Of a DNA stretch of 15,882 bases, positions 5,723 through 14,416 are shown piece by piece. Numbering within the stretch: position 1 is the first letter of the stretch; each line of letters opens with the position of its first letter. The DNA is from Collinsella sp. (GTDB lineage: Bacteria; Actinomycetota; Coriobacteriia; Coriobacteriales; Coriobacteriaceae). The stretch spans positions 1 to 15,882 of the forward strand of contig DXMU01000014.1 in NCBI GenBank assembly GCA_019414025.1. Reading direction: 5' to 3'. The notes under the pieces were generated by a model that was given only the letters and a program-made list of their open reading frames with translations, was not told the DNA's origin and did no database searches. A program made the translations under genes and the position numbers.

Positions 5723-8083
5723 CTAAACGCGGCGCTTAAGCTGAGCTCCACCCTCGCCAGGCATCAGACGGCGTGCGTCATAGACTGAGTCGACACTACT
5801 GATGGATGCCAGCAGCGGATCCAGACCACTCGCGTCCGAAATCTCGACCATAAAGCGCAGGGTTGCAATACCCTCGCGGTTGGTCGACGTGGCGGCAGAA
5901 AGGATATTGCCGCCCGCATCGCCAATGGCAATGGTGACATCCTTGAGCAGGCCCATGCGGTCCAGGCACTCGACCACGATCTCGACCTGGAAGAGGGTGT
6001 CGGCAGCGCCGTCCCACTCCACATCGATCATGCGCTCGGGATGTTCCATAAGACCCTTGACGTTAGGGCAGTTGGCGCGATGCACCGAAACGCCGCGGCC
6101 GCGCGTGATGAAGCCCACGATATCGTCGCCCGTCACAGGGTTGCAACAATGCGCCAGACGAACCAGCAAGCCGCTGTTACTCTCGCCCTTGACGATAATG
6201 CCGTTGCTGGCGCTCTTGCCGCGCTTTTGCGGCTTGCGGTTGGACCCGCGGGCAGGCTGCTTAACAACTTCGGCGATTGCCTCGGCCTTGGTGAGCTGTT
6301 CCTCGGGTTTGGGGTCCAAGATTTGCTCGACCTTATTGCCCACGGCACGTGGGGCGACTTTACCGGCGCCGACGGCTGCAAACAGGTCCTCGAGCTGTTT
6401 GTAGTTAAACTGCTCCGCCACGGCATTGAGCGCACGCGTAGAACGCGGCGTGGAAATGCCATACCCGCGCTTGCGCAGGTCCTTGGCCAGTATATCGCGG
6501 CCGGCAGCAGCGTCATCGTCTTTGGTCGCGGCGGCGAAGTAACGGCGGATCTTTGACTTGGCCGAAGGTGTCTTAACGATCTTGAGCCAATCACGCGACG
6601 GCTTAGAGCTCTTGTTGGTCAGGATCTCGACACGGTCACCCGTCTTGATCTCGTGCGTAAGCGGCGCCACCGCACCGTTGATCTTGGCGCCGACGCAGTG
6701 GTTGCCGACCTCGGTATGAACGGCGTAGGCAAAGTCGAGCGGTGTAGAGCCGGCACGAAGCGCCATGACCTCGCCCTTGGGCGTAAAGACAAAAATCTCC
6801 TGGTCAAACAAGTCGACCTTCAGCGAGTGCAGGTATTCCTTGGCATCGGTGATCTCGTCAGACGCCGCCCAGTCGAGTGAGTGCTTGAGCCAGTTAATCT
6901 GATCATCCAGACGCTGGGCATCATTGGTCTTTGAGGCAGACGATCCGCCCGACTTCTTATAGAGCCAGTGGGCGGCAATGCCGTACTCGGCCTGCTCATG
7001 CATCTCGTAGGTTCGAATCTGAATCTCGAGCGGACGAGCCGTGGGTCCGATAACCGTCGTGTGAAGCGATTGGTAGTTATTGACCTTGGGCATGGCGATA
7101 TAGTCTTTAAAGCGACCGGGCATGGGGTGCCACAGCGTATGCACCGCACCGAGCGTGGAATAGCAATCGCGCACCGAATGGGTGATGACGCGCAGCGCCA
7201 CCAAGTCATAAATCTCGGAGAATTCCTTGCCCTTGCGCTTCATCTTTTGGTAGATGGACCAATAGTGCTTGGAGCGACCGTTGATCTGGAAGCCCTCCAG
7301 GCCAATGCGGTTGAGCTCATCGGTGAGCGTCTTGATAGTCTCGGCCAGATAGCGCTCGCGAACCTCACGCGACTCTGCCACCATGCGCGCGATGCGCTGG
7401 TAGGCGTCGGGCTCCAAATAGAAGAAGGACAGATCCTCGAGCTCCCACTTAATAGAGCTCATGCCCAGGCGGTCGGCCAGGGGCGCGTACACGTCCATAG
7501 TCTCGCGTGCCTTAAACAGGCGACGGTCCTCGCGCAGGGCGGCGAGCGTGCGCATATTATGCAGGCGGTCGGCGAGTTTGACGATGATGACGCGAATGTC
7601 CTTGGACATGGCAAGGAACATCTTGCGCAGCGTAAGCGCCTGCTTCTCGTCCATGCTATCGACTTCGATGTTGGTGAGCTTGGTCACGCCATCGACGAGC
7701 TCGGCCACCGTATCACCAAACAGGCCGGAAACGTCGGCAAGCGAGGTTTCGGTGTCCTCGACGGTATCGTGCAGCAACGCGGCGCACACCACATCGCAGT
7801 CCATCTTGAGATCAGCCAGAATGATGGCCACCTCGACGGGATGGTTGATGTACATCTCACCCGAGCGACGCTTTTGGTTGCAGTGCTTCTCGGCAGCAAA
7901 GCAATAGGCCTGCTCCACCTTAGAAAAGTCATCCTCATTCATATATTTGAGGCACAGGCGCTCCAACTTGTCGTAGCTGTCCGCCATAATCTCGGGCGGC
8001 AGCTCATCGGCATGCTTATAGTGCTCCATCTCCGAAAACGGCTGGAGAGTGGAATCATGGGCGGTACGGGCTGCGGCATCCAT
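5723..8083 (-). CDS. rel: Bifunctional (p)ppGpp synthetase/hydrolase Rel (RelA/SpoT family)
   Basis: This 786-residue cytoplasmic, ribosome-associated enzyme makes and degrades (p)ppGpp in the stringent response. The HD hydrolase domain looks intact: His81, His105-Asp106 in LLHDTVEDT, and Asp172 in ADRLHN. The synthetase domain has RSKHYWSIYQKM (270-281), RFKDYIAMPKVNNYQSLHTT and EIQIRT (353-358) with EQAEYGIAAHW. A TGS domain (about 425-490) follows. Then come the CC motif region (Cys646-Cys647, NCPN near 671) and a C-terminal ACT domain (about 697-775). Both activities are therefore predicted, as in most Gram-positive Rel proteins. The ATG lies 15 nt after the recJ stop, with a GGGGAAGGGG purine tract between. 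Confidence 0.96.
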   Translation of the reverse strand: MDAAARTAHDSTLQPFSEMEHYKHADELPPEIMADSYDKLERLCLKYMNEDDFSKVEQAYCFAAEKHCNQKRRSGEMYINHPVEVAIILADLKMDCDVVCAALLHDTVEDTETSLADVSGLFGDTVAELVDGVTKLTNIEVDSMDEKQALTLRKMFLAMSKDIRVIIVKLADRLHNMRTLAALREDRRLFKARETMDVYAPLADRLGMSSIKWELEDLSFFYLEPDAYQRIARMVAESREVRERYLAETIKTLTDELNRIGLEGFQINGRSKHYWSIYQKMKRKGKEFSEIYDLVALRVITHSVRDCYSTLGAVHTLWHPMPGRFKDYIAMPKVNNYQSLHTTVIGPTARPLEIQIRTYEMHEQAEYGIAAHWLYKKSGGSSASKTNDAQRLDDQINWLKHSLDWAASDEITDAKEYLHSLKVDLFDQEIFVFTPKGEVMALRAGSTPLDFAYAVHTEVGNHCVGAKINGAVAPLTHEIKTGDRVEILTNKSSKPSRDWLKIVKTPSAKSKIRRYFAAATKDDDAAAGRDILAKDLRKRGYGISTPRSTRALNAVAEQFNYKQLEDLFAAVGAGKVAPRAVGNKVEQILDPKPEEQLTKAEAIAEVVKQPARGSNRKPQKRGKSASNGIIVKGESNSGLLVRLAHCCNPVTGDDIVGFITRGRGVSVHRANCPNVKGLMEHPERMIDVEWDGAADTLFQVEIVVECLDRMGLLKDVTIAIGDAGGNILSAATSTNREGIATLRFMVEISDASGLDPLLASISSVDSVYDARRLMPGEGGAQLKRRV

Positions 8084-8098
8084 CGAGGTCCCCTTCCC

Positions 8099-11000
8099 CT
8101 AGGCCCGCGGTACGATCGGGCGGTTAACTTTGGCTAGCATATCAGAAGCGCACGAATCGAGCGCCCAGCTCCGGAAAGCCGAGAACTCCATGCGCGAGCG
8201 CAATCCCTCCAAATAGCGGATTGACCTGCTCAATTGCACGCGGCCGGGGTTTTCGGCCATCGCGATGCGACGGGTGTCGTCAAACCCCGAAACGCGACAG
8301 AAACCAAGCTCTTCGAAGATTCCCAGGCCACTTTCCACCGAGCGCTCGTCGACCGGCGTGCGCGCGTCGATGGCAAGGCACATCTGCGCGATGTCGATAT
8401 CGCTCGCGCTAAATGAATCGTCCCCGGTCTTGCCGCGGTTGGAGCGCCACATGGTCTGCAGCGCGCGATAGAGCGTGACGAGCTCGTCGCGCTCGGGCGC
8501 ATAGCAGTCGAGCAGGCGCTCGTTAATGCGGGCGTCGCGCGACGAATAGAGCAGGTGAATCACGGCAGGCTGCCCATCGCGACCGGCACGGCCGCTCATC
8601 TGGTTAAATTCGATGGCACCAAACGGCATGTGGTAGAGCACGACGTGGCGGATGTCAGGCAGGTTGACACCCTCGCCAAAGGCAGATGTCGAGACGATGC
8701 AGCTGAGGCTGCCGTCTCGAAACGCCTCCTCTACGCGATGGCGATCGGTGCGCGTAAGGCCCGCGTTGTAAAAGGCGATATGCGACGCGTAGTCGGGAAC
8801 GCGTTTGCGTAGCGTCTTGGCAAGCGCCACGGACTGATCACGCGAGTTGACGTAGATGACGGTCTTCTCCCCCGTCGCCACGATTGACACCAGGCGGTTT
8901 TCGCGGCTCGCAAGATCGCGGTCATCCTCGAGCTGCAAGTTCTCGCGCACCGTCTCGTCGACCACCGTACGGGTAATCGGCAGCACGCGGGCAAGCTCCG
9001 ACACGACCGGAGCCGTTGCGGTGGCGGTCGTAGCCAGAACGACCGGATCGCCCAAGGCCTTGAGGATATCGGGCATGTCGAGATAGGCGCTGCGGTCGCC
9101 GCCCTTGGCAAGACCGGCATGATGCGCCTCATCGATAACGACAAAACCGATGCGCCCCGAACGCGCAAAGCGGTCGCGGTGAATGGACAGGAACTCAGGC
9201 GTCGTGAGCACGATGCCGGTGCGGCCCGAAGCCAAGCCGGCAAACACGTCATCGCGCGCCGCCTCCACAGTCTCGCCGGTCAGCACGCCTACGCCAATGC
9301 CGAGCGCGGCCATCGTCGACGAGAGGTGATAGGCCTGGTCGGCAACGAGCGCGCGCAACGGATAGACAAAGATGCTCGCACGCCCGCGAAGGACCGCTTC
9401 GCGGGCGGCATGCACATGGAAGATAAGAGACTTGCCGCGCCCCGTTCCCATAACGGCCAGAACACTTTGGTGATCGGCCAGGGCATCGAGCGCCTCGACC
9501 TGCGCGCGGTGCGGCTGGTTCGAGCCGATAAAGCTATGGATAAGCGAGCGCGTCAGCTCGGTATAGGAAAGCTGGGCGAGCGTTTGGCGCTTGCGGGACT
9601 CCAGGCGCGGGCCTAAGTCCGCCGGCCGCACGCCACGACGAAGCTCGCACGCCGGATCGTCGATATTGGGCGCCGTGGCATCGCGGACCAAGACATCCTT
9701 GATCATGAGCTTTGGCTTTACGCGACCTTGCCAATGCTCGGCCACGGCCTCGAACACCAAGTCGACGGCGCTATCGCAATTGATAAGCTTATCAATCTGC
9801 GGCACGCGGAACATGATGGCCGGCACACTCGCGGCGCCATCGGTCGCCACGAAGCGCATGTGCTCGCCGGTTTTGCCCACCACGGCGCGATCGCACATTG
9901 TCACTCCCTCGGCAGCCAGTAGCGGCACCTTATTGCTCTGGCCAAACGGCTCAAGACGAGAAATCTGCTCGATAGTCTCGATATTCAGCTCGGAGAGGTC
10001 GACGGTGGCGGCAACCTCGTCGGTGTCCTCAAAGTCATCGGCGGGAAGCTCCGATAGCACGGCCGAAAGGCGACGGCGGAACTCATCAAGCTTGGATGCC
10101 TCGATGGTCACACCCACCGCACCGGCATGCCCGCCGCGACGAATCAGCAGGTCGGAGCAACGCTCGACGGCGTCGAACAGGTTGACTTTGCCCACCGAGC
10201 GGCCCGATCCGCGTGCAATGCCGTCCTCGATCGAGAAGAGCAGCGCCGGCACGTGGTAGCGATTGGTCAGGCGGCTCGCCACGATGCCCTTGACGCCCTC
10301 GTGCCAGCCCTCGCCACCCACGACGATCGCGCGACCGCCGTCATAAGTCTCCTCGACCTTCGCCATGGCATCGCGTGTGAGCTCCGCCTCAATCTCGCGG
10401 CGCTGACGGTTGATCTCCTCGAGCTCGGCCGCCAGCGCGCTTGCCTCGATAGGATCGCGGGCAAGCAGCAGCTCGAGCGCCAGCTTGGGATCGGCCATGC
10501 GACCGGCAGCGTTTAAGCGGGGAATGAGCGAGAACGATAGGCCATCCGCCGTAATGCTCGAAAGGTCCGTCTTGGCGAGCGCAGCAAGCGCGATATAGCC
10601 GGGACGAGCGGTTACGCGCATCTGCTGGATGCCCTCGGCAACCAGTGCGCGGTTCTCGGGCGTGAGCGGCATCATGTCGGACACGGTGCCCAGCGCCGCG
10701 ACCTCGATTAGCGAACGCCAATACGACGGCTTGCCCAGGCGCTCACCCAGGACTTGCACCAGCTTGAGCGCCACACCAGCACCGGCAAGTTCACGCGAGG
10801 GCCCCTCATCCTCGAGCTTGGGGTCGGTCAGGGGCACACCCTGCGGCACCTGGTCGGAGGGCTCGTGATGGTCCGTGACCACCAAATCGATCCCCAGGCT
10901 CTCCAGATAGGAAACCTCTTCCTTGGCGGCAATGCCGTTATCGACGGTCACGATCAGCTGGGGGCGAGCGAGCTCGTTAACGCGGTCGAGCGCCGCGCGC

Positions 11001-11386
11001 GAAAGACCGTAGCCCTCGTCAAAGCGATGCGGAATAAACGGCGTGACATCGGCGCCAAACGTGCGTAGTGCCTCGGTCAACAGGCAGGTCGACGTAATAC
11101 CGTCAACGTCAAAATCGCCAAAGACCGCAATGTGCTCGTGGTTGCAAATAGCACGCTCGACGCGGTCGGCAACGACCGACATGCCCGGGATAATGAGTGG
11201 GTCGGCCCAGTCGCGATCGAGCGAAGGCGTCAAAAACAGCTGACCTTCTTCGATGGATGTAATGCCGTGCGCGACCATAATACGCGCCACCAGCCCGGGA
11301 ATGCCCAGGCCAGCCGAAAGCTCCTTTTCGAGCTCGGGGTTTTGCCGAGCGACCGCCCAGCGATGCGTCGTCTTAAGCGATGACAT
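8099..11386 (-). CDS. recJ: RecJ 5'-3' ssDNA exonuclease fused to an SF2 DEAH helicase
   Basis: This is a 1095-residue protein, far longer than RecJ of E. coli (577) or B. subtilis (786). The N-terminal exonuclease has DFDVDG (91-96), VTVDNG (Asp149), DHH (172-174) and SDMMPL (Asp237). A DHHA1 domain (GGHAGA 418-423) and a RecJ-type OB region (to about 570) follow. Residues about 600-960 form an SF2 helicase: P-loop GTGRGKS (647-653), DEAHH (752-756), TTATAT (786-791) and RecQ-like QMSGRAGRD (929-937). Residues about 960-1085 resemble the Firmicutes RecJ C-terminal domain (IFEELGF, LSRSIRYLE). ATG 11386 has GGTGGG 6 nt upstream and is preferred to the in-frame GTG at 11431. It is first in the operon with rel. 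Confidence 0.93.
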   Translation of the reverse strand: MSSLKTTHRWAVARQNPELEKELSAGLGIPGLVARIMVAHGITSIEEGQLFLTPSLDRDWADPLIIPGMSVVADRVERAICNHEHIAVFGDFDVDGITSTCLLTEALRTFGADVTPFIPHRFDEGYGLSRAALDRVNELARPQLIVTVDNGIAAKEEVSYLESLGIDLVVTDHHEPSDQVPQGVPLTDPKLEDEGPSRELAGAGVALKLVQVLGERLGKPSYWRSLIEVAALGTVSDMMPLTPENRALVAEGIQQMRVTARPGYIALAALAKTDLSSITADGLSFSLIPRLNAAGRMADPKLALELLLARDPIEASALAAELEEINRQRREIEAELTRDAMAKVEETYDGGRAIVVGGEGWHEGVKGIVASRLTNRYHVPALLFSIEDGIARGSGRSVGKVNLFDAVERCSDLLIRRGGHAGAVGVTIEASKLDEFRRRLSAVLSELPADDFEDTDEVAATVDLSELNIETIEQISRLEPFGQSNKVPLLAAEGVTMCDRAVVGKTGEHMRFVATDGAASVPAIMFRVPQIDKLINCDSAVDLVFEAVAEHWQGRVKPKLMIKDVLVRDATAPNIDDPACELRRGVRPADLGPRLESRKRQTLAQLSYTELTRSLIHSFIGSNQPHRAQVEALDALADHQSVLAVMGTGRGKSLIFHVHAAREAVLRGRASIFVYPLRALVADQAYHLSSTMAALGIGVGVLTGETVEAARDDVFAGLASGRTGIVLTTPEFLSIHRDRFARSGRIGFVVIDEAHHAGLAKGGDRSAYLDMPDILKALGDPVVLATTATATAPVVSELARVLPITRTVVDETVRENLQLEDDRDLASRENRLVSIVATGEKTVIYVNSRDQSVALAKTLRKRVPDYASHIAFYNAGLTRTDRHRVEEAFRDGSLSCIVSTSAFGEGVNLPDIRHVVLYHMPFGAIEFNQMSGRAGRDGQPAVIHLLYSSRDARINERLLDCYAPERDELVTLYRALQTMWRSNRGKTGDDSFSASDIDIAQMCLAIDARTPVDERSVESGLGIFEELGFCRVSGFDDTRRIAMAENPGRVQLSRSIRYLEGLRSRMEFSAFRSWALDSCASDMLAKVNRPIVPRA

Positions 11387-11494
11387 AGGCGCCCACCCCC
11401 GATAGGGGCAGGTCGCCGCGATACCTCTCACGGTTCATAGCGATGAGTCCTCTGTGTATACCCGCTTCGGCAGGCAGATCTGTTGAACGGATTT

Positions 11495-11521
11495 ATTATA
11501 CCGTGCAGCGCGGACGCACAA
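11495..11521 (-). promoter_or_regulatory. Promoter of the recJ-rel-MBL operon
   Basis: On the minus strand a perfect TATAAT (11500-11495) is preceded after 15 nt by TTGTGC (11521-11516). Transcription would begin near 11488, about 100 nt before the recJ ATG. A GGACG/CGTCC dyad (11512-11526) overlaps the -35 box and could be an operator. Confidence 0.6.
11508..11518 (+). repeat. GCGCGGACGCA direct repeat, copy 1
   Basis: This 11-nt sequence recurs exactly at 11590-11600, in the intergenic region between divergent recJ and the transporter gene. Each copy is followed by an inverted half-site (CGTCC or GCGTC), giving two similar dyads. They may be paired binding sites for one regulator. Confidence 0.45.
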
Positions 11522-11589
11522 CGTCCAGCACGCCGCGGTTTCGATAAACGAGGGCGGTAATAGCCTCGAAATAATCGAGCGTTTCTGAC

Positions 11590-11600
11590 GCGCGGACGCA
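11590..11600 (+). repeat. GCGCGGACGCA direct repeat, copy 2
   Basis: Exact match to 11508-11518, 82 nt away. It forms the dyad GACGC-N6-GCGTC with downstream bases, about 60 nt before the transporter start. Confidence 0.45.
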
Positions 11601-11661
11601 TGCAAGCGTCTAGCATATCCATTCAAAACGGATTCACGAGCAAAGGGAGTCACAAGAGCAT

Positions 11662-12660
11662 ATGAAGCAATGGGTTGGACTGGGCAAGTTTCTCGCGGGG
11701 CACATGCAGGTCATCGTTCCGATTTGCGTGACGCTCGGCGTGCTCTTTCCCCAGCAGATCGGCGTGCTCAAGCCAATCGTTCCCGCCCTGTTTGCCTTTA
11801 TGACGTTCCAAGGTGCGCTCAGCAACACCTTTTACCAGGTGGCCGAGGTGTTCCGCCGTCCCCTACATTTGATTTTGGCGTTATTTGTCTCGGCCGTGCT
11901 CATCCCCATCGCGGCGTATGCCATGGGCTCACTGTTCTTTGGTTCCAACCCAAACCTTGTCTGCGGCATCGTGCTCGAGTACAGCGTACCCGTGGCAGTC
12001 ACCGCCTTTATGTGGATCAGCATGTTCGGCGGCAACGGCCCGCTCGCGCTCACCATCATCCTGACGTCCTCGGTTATCTCGCCTGTGACGATTCCGCTCA
12101 CGCTTAAGCTCCTGCTGGGTGCCACCGTTGCAATCGATGTTCCGGGCATGATGCAGAACATGGCCTTTATGATCGCCATCCCTGCCGTGCTCGGCATCGT
12201 GATCAACGAGTTCACGCGCGGGTGGGGACACGAGAAACTCTCCCCCGCGCTTTCGCCCGCCTGCAAGTTCATGATGATGAGCGTTATCGCGTCCAACTCC
12301 ACCGCCATGAGCGAGTACGTGCTACACATGAACGCGGTGCGCTTGGAAGTCGCCCTCTTTATTTTGGTCTTCGCCATCAGCGGCTTTGCTGTCGGTTTTC
12401 TGGTCGCACATGCGCTGCATCTGCCATATAGCGAGACGACTACCATGTGCTTTACCTGCGGCATGCGTAATATCTCTTCGGGCGCCGTCATCGCCACACA
12501 GTATTTTCCCGGCGAGGTCGTGTTTCCCGTCATGTGCGGCACCCTGTTTCAGCAGGTGCTCGCCTCGCTTATCGGGCATCTCTTTGAGCGACTGACCGGC
12601 GAGGAGCGCGCCGCCCAGCGCAAGCGAGTCGAAGCCGGCCGCAGCGTAATGGCGAAATAG
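11662..12660 (+). CDS. BASS-family (bile acid:sodium symporter-like) transporter
   Basis: This 332-residue integral membrane protein has about ten hydrophobic segments (near residues 14-34, 36-56, 68-93, 98-122, 127-152, 162-182, 200-218, 228-252, 262-282, 286-306). The pattern fits the SBF/BASS fold. CGMRNISSGAVIA (266-278) matches the conserved GxRN segment that precedes the crossover helix in the family. Such proteins import organic anions with sodium. A gut bacterium could use one for bile acids, keto acids or pantoate, but the substrate is not readable here. The ribosome binding site is weak (AAGAG close to the ATG; GGGAG is 12 nt away). It diverges from recJ and converges with the DUF4931 gene. 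Confidence 0.88.
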   Translation: MKQWVGLGKFLAGHMQVIVPICVTLGVLFPQQIGVLKPIVPALFAFMTFQGALSNTFYQVAEVFRRPLHLILALFVSAVLIPIAAYAMGSLFFGSNPNLVCGIVLEYSVPVAVTAFMWISMFGGNGPLALTIILTSSVISPVTIPLTLKLLLGATVAIDVPGMMQNMAFMIAIPAVLGIVINEFTRGWGHEKLSPALSPACKFMMMSVIASNSTAMSEYVLHMNAVRLEVALFILVFAISGFAVGFLVAHALHLPYSETTTMCFTCGMRNISSGAVIATQYFPGEVVFPVMCGTLFQQVLASLIGHLFERLTGEERAAQRKRVEAGRSVMAK

Positions 12661-12694
12661 CCAGCCACAGGCGCGAGGCCGAGCCTTTGGCTAT
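12657..12694. terminator. Hairpin in the 30-nt gap between convergent genes
   Basis: ATAGCCA and TGGCTAT (12657-12663 with 12688-12694) pair across the gap and include both stop codons. A smaller AGGC/GCCT stem lies inside. There is no clear U tract on either strand, so a bidirectional terminator role is only possible. Confidence 0.3.
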
Positions 12695-13488
12695 GCAAGC
12701 GCCTCCAGGCGTGCGCGCAGACGCTCAGCATCGACATCAAGCGTCGTCTCGGCATTAACCTGGGCCAAACGATAGCCGACAAAGTAGGGCGAAACCACCC
12801 AACGCGGAAGCGCCTTGGCAATGGTCCGGCCGTCCATGTGGTAGAAGAACAAGTTGTACGACTCCGCGCGACCGCCGTGGTGCTCGTGCAGGATATAGCG
12901 CAGGGCCACCTGAATCGCATCGGCAAACAGGTCCGCTTCGGCTTGGTCGTGGGCATCGTCGCTGGCGGCGATTCCCTGCGGGGCTGAAACATTGACCTCA
13001 AAGAACCCCATGATGGGCTCGGTTGAGATGTTGACCGAGATTCTCCCCTGCTGCCAGACATTGATGCCTTCGAAATTGGCGGAAGTCAGCGCCGCATATC
13101 CGTCCTCCTGTTCCAAGCCCACAATCTGCATGTGCGGATGGACGAGACTGCCGCCCGAGAGCGGACCCTTGTTCTTGTACATGAGCACACTGCGGTACTG
13201 TTGGGAATCGATCATCTGCTGCCAACAGCCCAGGGCAAACCGCATCACATGATGCAGCTCATCCGGTTCATAGGTCACCAGGTCGGCGTCGTGATTGGCC
13301 GACTCAATCAATACGGTCTGACGGGTGGCGCGCAAGGTTTTGAACTTATTCTCGAGCCAGATGCAGTCGCCATCGCGCTGGATGATGTTGGTTAGCCCCT
13401 CCGTGTCGCAAAAGGGACACGCGGTGCCGGGACGACGATTATCGTCGGGCTTGCCGCTCGCCTGCTGAACGTCAAATACCAGCGCCAC
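12691..13488 (-). CDS. DUF4931 / GalT-like HIT-superfamily protein
   Basis: A 265-residue cytoplasmic protein related to galactose-1-phosphate uridylyltransferases of the HIT superfamily. CPFC (24-27) and a His pair (79-80) resemble the GalT zinc site. SGGSLVHPHMQ (111-121) carries the HPHxQ nucleotidyl-transfer motif, with His119 as the likely nucleophile. The length fits DUF4931 rather than full GalT (about 350). It may transfer or hydrolyse a nucleoside monophosphate; the substrate is unknown. It starts with GTG at 13488, 3 nt after the cutC stop, with GAGGT inside the cutC end 7 nt upstream. It is therefore translationally linked to cutC. Confidence 0.82.
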   Translation of the reverse strand: MALVFDVQQASGKPDDNRRPGTACPFCDTEGLTNIIQRDGDCIWLENKFKTLRATRQTVLIESANHDADLVTYEPDELHHVMRFALGCWQQMIDSQQYRSVLMYKNKGPLSGGSLVHPHMQIVGLEQEDGYAALTSANFEGINVWQQGRISVNISTEPIMGFFEVNVSAPQGIAASDDAHDQAEADLFADAIQVALRYILHEHHGGRAESYNLFFYHMDGRTIAKALPRWVVSPYFVGYRLAQVNAETTLDVDAERLRARLEALA

Positions 13489-13491
13489 GGG

Positions 13492-14169
13492 TTATACCTC
13501 CAGCGGCACGATCTTGGTGCCATGGAGCTCGGAGACGCCGAGCGCCGCCGCGACCGCATCGCGATTTGCCGTAGTGATGCCGCCGCCGGGAAGGATGGTC
13601 ATACGATCGCCCGCATACTCGATTAGGCGAGCCAGGTGATCGAAGTTGCCCTCAATCGGCGTACCGGCCGCGCCGCCATGCGTGAGGATGCGCGTAACGC
13701 CGCAGTCGGCAAGTGTATCAATCGCATCGAGCTGAGCCTCGGGCGAGAGCTGGTCAAATGCCATGTGGAAGGTGATGTCGATGGGCTCACGCTTGCACTC
13801 CTCGGTCGCGCAGCCCGTAGCCATAACGAGGGCGCCAAGGGTGAGATCGTCGAGCGCCCAGCCGCCAGCGCAAGGCTTGCAGCAGCCAAAGACCAGGCCG
13901 TCAACGCCGGCGCTCACAGCAAGGCCCAGGTCCATCTCCATCATGCGCAGCTCGTCCTGGTTGTAATGAAAGTCGCCACCGCGCGGACGAATCATGCACA
14001 TCACTCGCGCGTCATGCTCGTGAGCGTAACTGACTGTAGCGCTAATAACGCCGGCGGAAGGCGTGGTGCCACCGACGGCAAGGTTGTCACACAGCTCAAT
14101 GCGCCTTGCACCGGCATCGATGGCCGCCGGCACCCGCTCAAAGTTCTCGGCACAAAACTCGTACAGCAT
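13492..14169 (-). CDS. cutC: CutC family protein (copper homeostasis-type TIM barrel)
   Basis: This 225-residue protein is near the usual CutC length (about 210-250). Family landmarks are RIELCDNLAVGGTTPS (23-38), MIRPRGGDFHY (59-69), FHMAFD (134-139), LTHGG (162-166), LPGGGI (193-198) and SELHGT (213-218). The fold is a TIM barrel acting in the cytoplasm. The historic link to copper tolerance is weakly supported in many species, and an enzymatic role is likely. The ATG at 14169 has GGGGG 7 nt upstream and gives the standard N terminus; the frame is open 13 codons further. It heads a two-gene unit with the DUF4931 gene. Confidence 0.93.
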   Translation of the reverse strand: MLYEFCAENFERVPAAIDAGARRIELCDNLAVGGTTPSAGVISATVSYAHEHDARVMCMIRPRGGDFHYNQDELRMMEMDLGLAVSAGVDGLVFGCCKPCAGGWALDDLTLGALVMATGCATEECKREPIDITFHMAFDQLSPEAQLDAIDTLADCGVTRILTHGGAAGTPIEGNFDHLARLIEYAGDRMTILPGGGITTANRDAVAAALGVSELHGTKIVPLEV

Positions 14170-14264
14170 AGATAGCCCCCAGAAGACATTTCTATTTCCA
14201 CACGGCATTGTCGCACGTTAAATAGCAACCCGCACAATGGAACAAAACCTTGACAAGGAGTGTC

Positions 14265-14350
14265 CCAAAGTGCCGGCACATAAGGAACGTCCCCAGGTGC
14301 CACCTTGAGCGATGGGCACTCATTTAAGTACGTCCCCAATGAGTACCCGC
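14265..14350 (+). repeat. Palindromic repeat cluster with CGTCCCC core (left side of the PadR cassette)
   Basis: The region holds GTGCCGGCAC (14272-14281), AAGGAACGTCCCCA (14283-14296) and an 11-bp imperfect inverted repeat GGGCACTCATT/AATGAGTACCC (14314-14324 with 14338-14348) enclosing another CGTCCCC. Bases 14322-14350 match 15780-15808 at 24 of 29 positions. The same repeat family therefore lies on both sides of the PadR cassette. No transposase is present. Confidence 0.6.
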
Positions 14351-14387
14351 AGGGGACAGACAGACCGGACTCCCTATACGACAACTA

Positions 14388-14416
14388 TTGACATCATATA
14401 CTATGTGTCATATAGT
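14388..14416 (+). promoter_or_regulatory. Strong sigma-A-type promoter of the padR operon
   Basis: A perfect TTGACA (14388-14393), a 17-nt spacer and TATAGT (14411-14416) precede padR. The start point would be near 14423, about 30 nt before the ATG. This is the best promoter in the window. Confidence 0.85.

Noticed and set aside
6968..8137. 389-codon open frame on the plus strand opposite rel
   Set aside because: It lies entirely antisense to a certain gene, has no family motifs and is explained by GC-rich codon structure.
11387..11431. GTG start of recJ at 11431
   Set aside because: It has no ribosome binding site. The ATG at 11386 has one and fits RecJ N termini.
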